Of a stretch of 64,000 bases of DNA, positions 39,510-47,597 are shown piece after piece. A program made the translations under genes and the position numbers. The notes under the pieces are model-generated. The model was given only the letters and a program-made list of their open reading frames with translations. It was not told the origin of the DNA and made no database searches. Source of the stretch: Nisaea denitrificans DSM 18348. GTDB taxonomy: Bacteria; Pseudomonadota; Alphaproteobacteria; Thalassobaculales; Thalassobaculaceae. The first letter of the stretch is position 1; every line of letters starts with the position of its first letter. The stretch is from the NCBI RefSeq assembly GCF_000426505.1, contig NZ_AUFM01000019.1:1-64000 (forward strand), written 5' to 3'.

Positions 39510-40265
39510 ATGGCACGTATTCTGGTGCTCGGCGGAACGGATCTCGCCAATGCATTCGTCGAGGCACTCCGAGTGGCGCATCCGGACCTTGAAATCGTGC
39601 TGTCGCTGGCGGGGCGGACCCGCAACCCGAAACTGCCGGACTGCGTAATTCGCACCGGCGGCTTCGGCGGTGCGGAGGGGCTGGCGTCCTATCTCCGGGA
39701 AGAGGGCATTTCAGCGCTGGTCGATGCAACCCATCCCTATGCTGCGCAAATCTCTGCCAATGCCGCGAAAGCAGCGTCGGAGGTCGGAACGCCCTGTCTG
39801 CATCTGGTGCGCCCTGCCTGGGAGCAGGCATCCGGTGATAATTGGCATCACGCACATGACTACGAGGAAGCGGCAAGGCATCTGGATGCGCTGTCGCAAA
39901 CCCATCCGCTGACGGTCTTCCTGACGGTGGGGCGGCAGGAACTTGAGCCGTTTCACTATTTGATGAACGGCACCCATGTTGTTCGTGCGGTCGAACAACC
40001 GGACGAGGCGGAGTTACCGCCCGGCGCCCGCGTGGTGCTGGCGCGCGGCCCGTTCCAGGAAGCGGACGAGACGGCGTTCCTGAAGGATAACGCGATCGAT
40101 GTCATCGTCTCAAAGAACAGCGGCGGCACGGCCACCTACGGCAAGATCCTCGCCGCCCGGTCACTCCGTATGCCAGTGGTGATGGTTGCGCGCCCCCCCC
40201 TGCCGGAGGGGGAGATTGTCGGAGACGTGGAAAGCGCGCTCACCTGGGTGGAGAGAATTCTTTAA
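39510..40265 (+). CDS. cobK: Precorrin-6A / cobalt-precorrin-6A reductase
   Basis: NAD(P)H-dependent reduction of the C18-C19 bond of (cobalt-)precorrin-6A. 251 residues with MARILVLGGTDLANAFVEAL, a DATHPYAAQISANAA block characteristic of CobK/CbiJ, FLTVGRQELEPF and a C-terminal DVIVSKNSGGTATYGKILAA that binds the cofactor and substrate. Given CbiD and CbiG nearby it probably acts on the cobalt form (CbiJ). Coupled to cbiD. Confidence 0.93.
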   Translation: MARILVLGGTDLANAFVEALRVAHPDLEIVLSLAGRTRNPKLPDCVIRTGGFGGAEGLASYLREEGISALVDATHPYAAQISANAAKAASEVGTPCLHLVRPAWEQASGDNWHHAHDYEEAARHLDALSQTHPLTVFLTVGRQELEPFHYLMNGTHVVRAVEQPDEAELPPGARVVLARGPFQEADETAFLKDNAIDVIVSKNSGGTATYGKILAARSLRMPVVMVARPPLPEGEIVGDVESALTWVERIL

Positions 40266-40266
40266 T

Positions 40267-40293
40267 CGTCATCCCTGCGCACGCAGGGACCCA
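40267..40293. repeat. REP-like palindromic element
   Basis: TCCCTGCG (40272-40279) and CGCAGGGA (40282-40289) form a tight inverted repeat within cgtcatccctgcgcacgcag, followed by ggacccag. This layout matches the small palindromic repeats scattered between genes in many proteobacterial genomes. It sits right after the cobK stop, between convergent genes, and may also help end transcription although no T-run follows. Only one copy was noticed in the window. Confidence 0.5.
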
Positions 40294-40316
40294 GGGAAGT
40301 CAGCGCAACCCTTTGA

Positions 40317-41282
40317 TCACCTAGGCCCCGGCTCACTGGCAGGAACAACGGCTGGGGTTTTTCTTCGTCCCGGTGCTGCGACAAGCAGGCCCGCTGCTGT
40401 GATCAGTACCATGCCGCACACCGTCAGCAGATCTGGTTGTTCGGCGAAGAAGACAAAACCCCAGAGCGCTGCAGAGACCAGATAGGCATAGTCAAACGTT
40501 GCGATGACCGATGGTGGCGCGATCTGGTAGGCCTTGGCCGTGCCGGCGGAATAGAGCGCCATGAGTGCGCCGAGAAGCGCCATTACACCCCATTCCCGGA
40601 CTCCCATGGCTCCCCAGTCGCCAAGCAGGAACGGCGCGCTTCCTTGTGTCCCTTCGTCGAGGTTCGCGAGGGCGAGCAGTATCGTGAGGATCAGCCCGGT
40701 GATGAGGAACGCGCTGTTGAGAGTGAAGGAAAGTGTCAGCGGCGTTTCATCGCGGCACTTGCTCCGTGTCAGAATCATCGAGAGGGAATAGAGCAGGGCG
40801 GCCAGCAGGGGCAGGAGCGCGTACCAGGAAAAGGCATCAGTGCCCGGCCGGAGAATGGCGACGACACCGAGAAAACCAAGCAGGACACCGCCCCAGCGGC
40901 GCGGGGAGACTTTTTCGCCGATCAATGCGGCGGAGAGCAGGGCGGTGATGATCGGGTTTGTATAGACGGCGACGGCGGCGACCGAAAGTTTGAGTTCCGG
41001 CAGCGAAGCGTAAAACGCGATCCAGGTGAGCACCAGCAAGACGCTGCGCAGCCAGGTCCAGCTCGGCGTACGCGGCCGGAATCCGGCTTTCCTCACAAGT
41101 ATCAGGGGGACCAGAATAGGAAGTGCCATGAGTGCGCGTGCGGCAAAAACCTGCCACAGAGTGAGCTCGGCACTGACCAGCTTCACCACCGCATCGGCAA
41201 AGGCCATGAACAGTACCGAGATCAGGATGCAGGCAATACCGAAGGCGATCCGGTCCGGCCGCATACCGTCACACTGTTCCAT
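40317..41282 (-). CDS. EamA/RhaT-type (DMT superfamily) transporter
   Basis: About ten hydrophobic segments arranged as two EamA repeats (about 10-140 and 165-295): ILISVLFMAFADAVVKLVSA, then VAVYTNPIITALLSAALIGE and GVLLGFLGVVAIL in the first; IAPPSVIATFDYAYLVSAAL in the second. These are inner-membrane exporters or importers of small metabolites; the substrate is unknown. The ATG at 41282 has AGGATGG upstream and gives 321 aa. It separates the cobK and cobM halves of the corrin cluster, but nothing shows that it carries a cobalamin precursor. Confidence 0.85.
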   Translation of the reverse strand: MEQCDGMRPDRIAFGIACILISVLFMAFADAVVKLVSAELTLWQVFAARALMALPILVPLILVRKAGFRPRTPSWTWLRSVLLVLTWIAFYASLPELKLSVAAVAVYTNPIITALLSAALIGEKVSPRRWGGVLLGFLGVVAILRPGTDAFSWYALLPLLAALLYSLSMILTRSKCRDETPLTLSFTLNSAFLITGLILTILLALANLDEGTQGSAPFLLGDWGAMGVREWGVMALLGALMALYSAGTAKAYQIAPPSVIATFDYAYLVSAALWGFVFFAEQPDLLTVCGMVLITAAGLLVAAPGRRKTPAVVPASEPGPR

Positions 41283-41328
41283 ACTCCATCCTGCCAGAGC
41301 CAAAATCAGGGAGGCAAATTAGTGACTG

Positions 41329-42168
41329 TTATTTGATGTCACTAAATGTTTCCAAGAAAAATTTCATCGTTTCGGCGATGATTTTCGGGTCTGGATGTCG
41401 AGGTTCCCCATTCCATGATGAAACATCATGGGGCGCGCCAAAACTGGGAGAGAAATGGATATTAGACCATCTAACAATTTCAAAAGACGGCCAGTAAATG
41501 ATTTTTTCGGAGATTCTGTTCAACGCTTCATCAACGGCCAACCTGATTGTTGATTTAGACAGGAAGTCATCGATAAATACATTTCTTACTGTCGCTGTTG
41601 TGCTTAAGGGTATGGGTGAGACTGTCACAATAATTGTGCAATTTGGGTTGAATTTTTTAATTCGAGATATAATGTACTCAATGTTATCGGCATTTTTTGA
41701 AACGTTTGTTTGTTGTAATATGGATCCTTTTCCGGGTTTGCTCTGAATTTCGTGTGTTTGGTGGTCAACAAGAACAAATGATACGCCAAACGTTAAAATT
41801 ACAATTTCAGCATCATGAAGAATTTTATGACATTGATCTAATGTTTTTCCGCGAATAATTGTTTCAAGCCAATTTTTATTTTCTTCATTAGTTTTTTCAT
41901 TTATTATTATATCAATAATGGCTTTGTTTGCAAAAGTGTTGTTAAGGTTTTCCGAAATATCAAAATGATCGCAATGCGCGAGACCTTCTTTTTTCAAGGA
42001 ATCGATGACATTTCCAGCAAAACATGAACCTTGAGCTAAAATTTTGCTGTTTTTCTTGATCAGCTTATCTTGATTGTGCGTGATGTCTGAGAATGCCTCT
42101 CGGATAAAAACCGAGAAATCTGAAAACGCGTTGATGTCGGTCGGGTATCGAGATGGCCTAAAGTTCAA
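41329..42168 (-). CDS. GSCFA-domain protein in an AT-rich insert
   Basis: A 279-residue protein with the motif that names the GSCFA family (KILAQGSCFAGNVIDSLKKE), an SGNH-hydrolase-like fold: the GSCFA Ser, LTFGVSFVLVDHQ and IIVTVSPIPLSTT blocks, and YWPSFEIVRW. The family is often found near polysaccharide genes and may act as an esterase or acyltransferase on glycans; the activity is unproven. The gene and its flanks are far more AT-rich than the corrin genes around them (many AAA, ATT, TTT codons), a sign of recent transfer. It is the last gene on this strand before an AT-rich gap of 250 bp. Confidence 0.8.
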   Translation of the reverse strand: MNFRPSRYPTDINAFSDFSVFIREAFSDITHNQDKLIKKNSKILAQGSCFAGNVIDSLKKEGLAHCDHFDISENLNNTFANKAIIDIIINEKTNEENKNWLETIIRGKTLDQCHKILHDAEIVILTFGVSFVLVDHQTHEIQSKPGKGSILQQTNVSKNADNIEYIISRIKKFNPNCTIIVTVSPIPLSTTATVRNVFIDDFLSKSTIRLAVDEALNRISEKIIYWPSFEIVRWSNIHFSPSFGAPHDVSSWNGEPRHPDPKIIAETMKFFLETFSDIK

Positions 42169-42418
42169 AATTTCATCCAGTATGAAATAGGTTTCGTGAT
42201 GGTTTTGTTTTGTAAACCTTGGTGAGTGTCACGTTTGGGAGGGTGCTTAAAATGTCATTCTGCGAATTTATTTCTACTAATTATTTATTTTCAAACCCTG
42301 ATGCTGCGTTGACGCACCGATGCTAAACTGCACGATTTTGCGAGTGGCGGAACGTGGGGACAATAAAAAACTGAAGTTCTTCATTTTTTGACAAAATGCT
42401 CATAACACTAATACGTTA

Positions 42419-43186
42419 TTAAGTGATGCTCTTTTCAGGCCGCAAAACATGCGTGTGCTCGGCGTCATAGAGCGCGCTGTCCCGGAAATTTTTCTCGCTC
42501 AACACCCGGCCGACCATGATCAGGGCAGTCCGGGTGATCTTGGCCGCGCGGACCTTGCCGCGGATATCTGACAGCGTGCCGCGGATGATCTGCTGGTCCG
42601 GCCAGCTTGCGCGGTAGATCACGGCGACCGGGCAGTCCGCGCCGTAATGCGGTGTCAGGGCGCGTTCGATATGGCGCAGATTGCGGATCGAGAGATGGAT
42701 GGCCAGCGTCGCTTTTGAGCGGCCGAGTTCTTCCAGCTCCTCGCCCTCGGGCATGGCGCTGGATTGCATCGTCGTCCGGGTCAGGATCAGCGTCTGGCTG
42801 ATTTCCGGCAGGGTCAGCTCGGTTTCGAGCGCCGCCGCCGCCGCCGTATAGGCGGGCACGCCGGGGATGATCTCGAACGCGATACCCAGGGCGCGCAGGC
42901 GGCGGATCTGCTCCGCGATGGCGCCATAGAGCGACGGGTCGCCGGAATGCACCCGGGCGACATCGTGGCCCGCCGCGTGGGCGGCCTCGATATCCGCCAG
43001 GATCTCGTCCAGCGTCATTGGTGCCGTGTCGATCACCTTGGCGCCCTCCGGCGCGTGTGCCACGACCGCTTCCGGTACCAGCGAGCCGGCATAGAGGCAG
43101 ACCGGGCAGCGGGCGATCAGGTCCCGGCCCTTGATGGTCAGCAGGTCCGGATCGCCGGGACCGGCGCCGATGAAATAGACGGTCAT
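42419..43186 (-). CDS. cobM: (Cobalt-)precorrin-4 C11-methyltransferase
   Basis: SAM-dependent methylation of C11 (CobM/CbiF). 255 residues starting MTVYFIGAGPGDPDLLTIKG, the tetrapyrrole methylase signature, then a SLVPEAVVAHAPEGAKVIDT block, RVHSGDPSLYGAIAEQIRRL and LTLPEISQTLILTRT. The start overlaps the stop of the cbiG-cobJ fusion by 4 bp (ATGA). It is the last gene of the minus-strand corrin operon. Confidence 0.95.
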   Translation of the reverse strand: MTVYFIGAGPGDPDLLTIKGRDLIARCPVCLYAGSLVPEAVVAHAPEGAKVIDTAPMTLDEILADIEAAHAAGHDVARVHSGDPSLYGAIAEQIRRLRALGIAFEIIPGVPAYTAAAAALETELTLPEISQTLILTRTTMQSSAMPEGEELEELGRSKATLAIHLSIRNLRHIERALTPHYGADCPVAVIYRASWPDQQIIRGTLSDIRGKVRAAKITRTALIMVGRVLSEKNFRDSALYDAEHTHVLRPEKSIT

Positions 43187-44979
43187 TGTGCAGCCTCTGA
43201 GTTTTTGTCCGCGCGGATAGAGGTGCCGGCCTTACCGGCATAGCCGCGCGGGGTATAGACGTGCTTGCCGTTGAACCGGGTCTCGCTGGAGCCGACCATG
43301 ACCAGCGTCAGCATGTCGACCTGATCGACGGAAAGATCCTGAAGAGTGGTGACGGTGATTGTCTCTTCATCGCGGCCGAGGGAGCGGCCGAGGATCACCG
43401 GTGTCTCCGGCGGGCGGTGCTGCAACAGCACGTCACGGGCATAGGCGAGCTGGGTCCGGCGGCGCATCGAGACCGGGTTGTAGAAGGAGATCACGAAATC
43501 CCCTTCCGCTGCCGCCTTCACTCTCTGCTGGATTGCTTCCCACGGGGTCAGCAGGTCGGAAAGGGAGATGGTGCAGAAATCATGGCCGAGCGGCGCGCCG
43601 ATCCGGGCGGCGCAGGCTTGTAGGGCGGAGATGCCGGGCGTCACCCAGACATGCAGCCGCTCCCAGTCTTTCCGGCCCGCCTTGTCCAGCAGCTCATAGA
43701 CCAGCGTCGCCATGGCGTAGATGCCGATATCGCCGGAAGACACCAGCACGACCGACTTGCCTTCCGCCGCGAGATCGAGCGCATAGGCGGCGCGTTTCTC
43801 TTCCTCACCGAGGGCGAAATCATGCCGCTCCTTGCCTGCCGCGAGCGGGCCGAGCAGATCGATATAGAGGCCGTAGCCGACGATCACTTCGGCATCGCGG
43901 ATGGCCGCATCTGCTTCCGGCGTGCGCCAGTAATCCGCGCCGGGGCCAATCCCGACGAGAGCGAGTTGTCCGCGCGCCGTGCCGGTGGAGGTGACGTCGA
44001 TCAGTGCGGGAGCTTCGGCGATGGCGCAGGTAGCGCGTTTCGATTTCCGCTTCGGCAGAATCAAGGTCGCGTCCGGCCCGGCGGCGGCAAGGGCCGCGCC
44101 TTCGCTGACGCCATGACAGCCGACTTCCCGGAACACCACGTCCGACGGTGTGGCGAGACGCGGTGTTTCTTCTTCCAGCCGGGCCGCATCGAAGAACCGA
44201 ACCGGTCGACCCAAGTGGGCGCTGAGGGCATGTACTGCCGCTTCATCCATCTTCACATCAATGGAATAGACACCGGCAATAGCCTCGGGGGCGAGATTGT
44301 TTTCGGCCAGAGTTTCCTCGACCAGCCGGATCAGCTCTTTCGGCTCCGCATCCCGCTCGCAGCCGACGCCGAGGGCGAGGCGTTCGGGGTGATAGGTCAG
44401 GCTATTCGGTGCGGCATCGGCGATTTTGACGGAGGCTGTGATTTGACAACCCGCTGCATCGTCCCGCTTGAGATCAGCGTTAGCCAGCCAGTCCAAAGCC
44501 GGATCGATGGCGGCGCTCTCTCCGGCGAGCACGGCTGCGGCGACGCTCTTGTAATCGGCGCCGGGGGCGAGGTGCCAGCCGGCGGGCGGGTTGTCGAGCG
44601 CGACACCCAGACTGAGGTCGCTGGCGGTGGTGATCGATGGTGCGATGCCGAGTGCTTGACCGGCCCGGCGGGCCAGATCGTTGGCACCGTGGTGTCCGCC
44701 CAGCAATGGCACGACAGCGGAGCCGTCTTCGGCGATGGCCAGCACCGGCGGTTCCGTTTCCTTGTCGGCCAGCAAGGGCGCCAGGATGCGTATCAAGGCT
44801 CCGGCGGCGCCGACGAACAGGATGGGCGAGCCGATGGTGAACAGATCGCGCAAGTGCTCTGCGACTTCGGTGAAAACCCGGTCGGCGGGCGCGCTGCGGG
44901 CATGCAGCTCCATCTCCAGCGCCTTGGCGAGCTTTTCACCGGTCTCGCGGCCGGAGGGGGAGAGAACGACGATTGTCAT
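43183..44979 (-). CDS. cobJ: Fused cobalt-precorrin-5A hydrolase (CbiG) and precorrin-3B C17-methyltransferase (CobJ/CbiH)
   Basis: A 598-residue fusion. Residues about 1-330 are CbiG: a MTIVVLSPSGRETGEKLA start, a LLADKETEPPVLAIAEDGSA loop followed by VVPLLGGHHGANDLAR, and a C-terminal CbiG part with LALGVGCERDAEPKEL. Residues about 340-585 are the methyltransferase: LALVGIGPGADYWRTPEADA, VSSGDIGIYAMATLVYELL, FCTISLSDLLTPWEAIQQR and FVISFYNPVSMRRR. CbiG opens the lactone made by CbiH in the cobalt-early pathway, so consecutive activities are joined in one chain. Four-bp ATGA overlaps with cobI upstream and cobM downstream. Confidence 0.94.
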   Translation of the reverse strand: MTIVVLSPSGRETGEKLAKALEMELHARSAPADRVFTEVAEHLRDLFTIGSPILFVGAAGALIRILAPLLADKETEPPVLAIAEDGSAVVPLLGGHHGANDLARRAGQALGIAPSITTASDLSLGVALDNPPAGWHLAPGADYKSVAAAVLAGESAAIDPALDWLANADLKRDDAAGCQITASVKIADAAPNSLTYHPERLALGVGCERDAEPKELIRLVEETLAENNLAPEAIAGVYSIDVKMDEAAVHALSAHLGRPVRFFDAARLEEETPRLATPSDVVFREVGCHGVSEGAALAAAGPDATLILPKRKSKRATCAIAEAPALIDVTSTGTARGQLALVGIGPGADYWRTPEADAAIRDAEVIVGYGLYIDLLGPLAAGKERHDFALGEEEKRAAYALDLAAEGKSVVLVSSGDIGIYAMATLVYELLDKAGRKDWERLHVWVTPGISALQACAARIGAPLGHDFCTISLSDLLTPWEAIQQRVKAAAEGDFVISFYNPVSMRRRTQLAYARDVLLQHRPPETPVILGRSLGRDEETITVTTLQDLSVDQVDMLTLVMVGSSETRFNGKHVYTPRGYAGKAGTSIRADKNSEAAQ

Positions 44980-45695
44980 AGGCGGCTTCCCTCAAGGAAG
45001 GCCTCACCGCGTTTATGCAGGAGGATCATGGAGAAATAGGGGGCGGCGGAGGCGTCCACCTCGGCAAGCGGCAGGCAGCGCTGGCTGTCCATCGTGGCAT
45101 GTTCGATATAGCGGGCGCCGTCGAGCAGGCCGAGATCTGCCAGCAAGGTTCGGACGCGTTCCAGATGGCGGCCGACCTTCATGATCACGGCGCCGTCCGT
45201 GTTCTCCAGCCGGGCGCGCAGAATGTCGTCCGGCAGGGGGGCGGGCAAAACCGTCAGCACGTCATTGCGGGAGACCAGCGGGGCGCCGAGCGCAGCGGCG
45301 GAGGCCATCAGGGAAGAGATGCCGGGCACCACTTCGGCCGGGTGCTTCGGGGCCAGCCGTTCATAGAGATACATGAAGGAGCCATAGAAAAATGGATCGC
45401 CCTCGCACAGCACGACGACATTCTGGCCCGCGTCGAGCGCCGCGCCGATATGCAGGCTGGCTGTGTCATAGACCTGCGCCGCCGGGAACCGGGAGGTCAC
45501 CATCGGCATGCGGATGGCGTATTCCCCGCGGCCTTCCGGTATGTGCGGCGCGGCGATCTCTCGGGCCAGACTGTCGCCATCCTCCGGCGCCGGATAGCAG
45601 ATCAGGTCCGCCGCCTGCAGCCGTTTCAGCGCCTTCAGCGTGATCAGGTCCGGGTCGCCCGGTCCAACGCCGATGCCTGTGAGCAAACCGGTCAT
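44976..45695 (-). CDS. cobI: (Cobalt-)precorrin-2 C20-methyltransferase
   Basis: SAM-dependent methylation at C20 (CobI/CbiL). From the ATG at 45695 the protein has 239 residues: TGLLTGIGVGPGDPDLITLK, VVLCEGDPFFYGSFMYLYER, VVPGISSLMASAAALG and DGAVIMKVGRHLERV. The chosen start overlaps the cobL stop by 4 bp as ATGA, matching the pattern of its neighbours; the longer frame is not needed. Confidence 0.94.
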   Translation of the reverse strand: MTGLLTGIGVGPGDPDLITLKALKRLQAADLICYPAPEDGDSLAREIAAPHIPEGRGEYAIRMPMVTSRFPAAQVYDTASLHIGAALDAGQNVVVLCEGDPFFYGSFMYLYERLAPKHPAEVVPGISSLMASAAALGAPLVSRNDVLTVLPAPLPDDILRARLENTDGAVIMKVGRHLERVRTLLADLGLLDGARYIEHATMDSQRCLPLAEVDASAAPYFSMILLHKRGEAFLEGSRL

Positions 45696-46933
45696 GCCGC
45701 TATTCCGTCTTTGTCTGCCGCTGGCTTGGTTACTGCCCATTGGGTGACACTCATCAATGGCCGCCAGCCCTGATAGGGGCCTACGGGTTCCGCGCGGGAG
45801 ACGGCGATGCGGGAAAGCTGTCCGCCGAGGCGCGCCTGCGCCGCGAACAGCACGGCTTCGCCTTCCAGCGTCACCACATTCGCGACCAGTTTTCCGCCGG
45901 GCTTCAATGCGGACCAGCAGGAATCCAGTACGCCATCGCCAGTGATTCCGCCGCCGATGAAGATGGCATCCGGTGTTTCAAGGCCATCCAGAGCTTCCGG
46001 TGCGCGGCCTTCCACGATCCTGAGAAACGGCACCCCGAGGGCGTCTGCATTGAGCCGGATGGTTTCAATACGTTCCGGACTGCTCTCGATGGCGACGGCT
46101 TTCGCCAGCGGGTCCGTGCGCATCCATTCGATGGCGACGGAGCCGGAGCCCGCGCCGACATCCCAGAGCAACTGGCCCGGTCCCGGCCGCAGGGCGGAGA
46201 GTGTCGCCGCGCGCACCTCGCGCTTGGTCAGTTGCCCGTCGCTTTCGTAAAGATCGTCATCCAGGCCCGGCGTGGTGCCGAGAGCGACAGGTCTGTTCGG
46301 CTGGCACAGCGCCACAGCAATGGTGTTGAAATTGGCACCGGACTGGTGCGGCCAGTCCGACGCCGTTCCGTCGAGCCGACGTTCCGCATCACCGCCCATA
46401 TGCTCGAACACGCTCATGGTGCTGGCGCCGAACCCGGCACCGGAGAGATAGGCCGCGACCTGCCCTGGTGTCTCCCGGCTGTCGCTCAGCAGCATCAGTT
46501 TCAGGCCCGGCTGCAGGGCAGCCGCGAGCAGGGCAAGCGGACGGCCATGCAGGGTCAGTGTCCGGACTTCGGAGAGCGGCCAGGCAAGGCGCGCGGCGAC
46601 GAGGGAGAAGGCGGACGGTCCCGGATGGATCGCCATTTCATTGGCCGGGAGATGCTTGGCGAGGGTGGCGCCGATGCCGAACTGCATCGGGTCGCCGGTC
46701 GCCAGCACCGCGACCGGGCGTCCGCGCATGGTGAGGATCGCCTCGACCAGCGTGCTGAGCGGGGAGGGCCATTCATGCCGTTCGCGCCTGTCGTCAGGCA
46801 CCATGGCGAGATGCCGGGCGCCGCCGATCAGCACCTCGGCACTGTCCACCAACGCGCGGGCGGTGGGTGTGAGGCCATCCAGCCCGTCCTCGCCGATGCC
46901 GATCACACGCAGCCAGGGCGCCTCGGACGTCAT
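45692..46933 (-). CDS. cobL: Precorrin-6Y C5,15-methyltransferase (decarboxylating), CbiE-CbiT fusion
   Basis: A 413-residue bifunctional enzyme. N-terminal CbiE-like tetrapyrrole methylase, about 1-205 (WLRVIGIGEDGLDGLTPTAR, VLATGDPMQFGIGATLAKHL), and C-terminal CbiT-like Rossmann methyltransferase, about 225-400 (LTKREVRAATLSALRPGPGQ, LLWDVGAGSGSVAIEWMR, FIGGGITGDGVLDSCWSAL). It methylates C5 and C15 and removes the C12 acetate carboxyl. Overlaps cobH upstream by 4 bp. Confidence 0.94.
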   Translation of the reverse strand: MTSEAPWLRVIGIGEDGLDGLTPTARALVDSAEVLIGGARHLAMVPDDRRERHEWPSPLSTLVEAILTMRGRPVAVLATGDPMQFGIGATLAKHLPANEMAIHPGPSAFSLVAARLAWPLSEVRTLTLHGRPLALLAAALQPGLKLMLLSDSRETPGQVAAYLSGAGFGASTMSVFEHMGGDAERRLDGTASDWPHQSGANFNTIAVALCQPNRPVALGTTPGLDDDLYESDGQLTKREVRAATLSALRPGPGQLLWDVGAGSGSVAIEWMRTDPLAKAVAIESSPERIETIRLNADALGVPFLRIVEGRAPEALDGLETPDAIFIGGGITGDGVLDSCWSALKPGGKLVANVVTLEGEAVLFAAQARLGGQLSRIAVSRAEPVGPYQGWRPLMSVTQWAVTKPAADKDGIAA

Positions 46934-47583
46934 CGGCCGGTGCCTTTCCCGGCGAGGATCGCCAGCGCATTCACCGCCGCCGCCGCCATGGCACTGCCGC
47001 CGCGCCTGTCCGGCAGGGTGAGGAAAGGCGGCAGGCCTTCGGTTGCCGCCAGTGCCTGCTTCGATTCCGCTGCGCCGACAAAGCCGACCGGAAAACCGAG
47101 AATGACGGCTGGGCGCGGGCCGCCAGCAAGGATGCTCTCCATCAGCCGAAACAACGCCGTCGGCGCATTGCCGATGGAGACGACAGCGCCTTCCAGGTGA
47201 TCCTGCCAGAGCGTCACCTGGGCGGCGGAGAGCGTCGTTCTTTCGGCCTTCGCCATATCGGGCAGGCGCGGATCGCGGATCAGACTGATGACCTCGTTTC
47301 CGGCCGGTAGCAACCTTGGTGTCACGCCATGGGCGACCATGGCTGCATCGCAGATGATCGGTGCGCCGGCTGCAAGCGCCGTCCGCCCAGCCGCGACCGC
47401 ACCGGCTGCGAAGACCAGATCGGGCGCGATCTCCGGCATGCCGCAGGCATGCACGAGGCGCACCGCGACCTCGGCCTCGTCGGCGTCGAAGCGGGAAAGA
47501 TCAGTCTCCGCCCGGACGATCTCGAAGGATCGCCGGTAGATGGCGGCCGGGTCTTTCTCGTATTCGAAAGTTGGCGCGGTCAT
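46930..47583 (-). CDS. cobH: (Cobalt-)precorrin-8X methylmutase
   Basis: CobH/CbiC moves the C11 methyl group to C12, giving (cobalt-)hydrogenobyrinate. 217 residues: FEYEKDPAAIYRRSFEIVRA, VRLVHACGMPEIAPDLVF with the catalytic His, ICDAAMVAHGVTPRLLPAG and VILGFPVGFVGAAESKQAL, all strongly conserved. It starts 14 bp after the cbiX stop. Confidence 0.95.
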   Translation of the reverse strand: MTAPTFEYEKDPAAIYRRSFEIVRAETDLSRFDADEAEVAVRLVHACGMPEIAPDLVFAAGAVAAGRTALAAGAPIICDAAMVAHGVTPRLLPAGNEVISLIRDPRLPDMAKAERTTLSAAQVTLWQDHLEGAVVSIGNAPTALFRLMESILAGGPRPAVILGFPVGFVGAAESKQALAATEGLPPFLTLPDRRGGSAMAAAAVNALAILAGKGTGR

Positions 47584-47597
47584 GGCGACTGGCCTGA

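Noticed and set aside
45740-47200. Plus-strand 486-aa ORF over cobL and cobH
   Set aside because: Antisense to two clearly recognised corrin genes; no family features.
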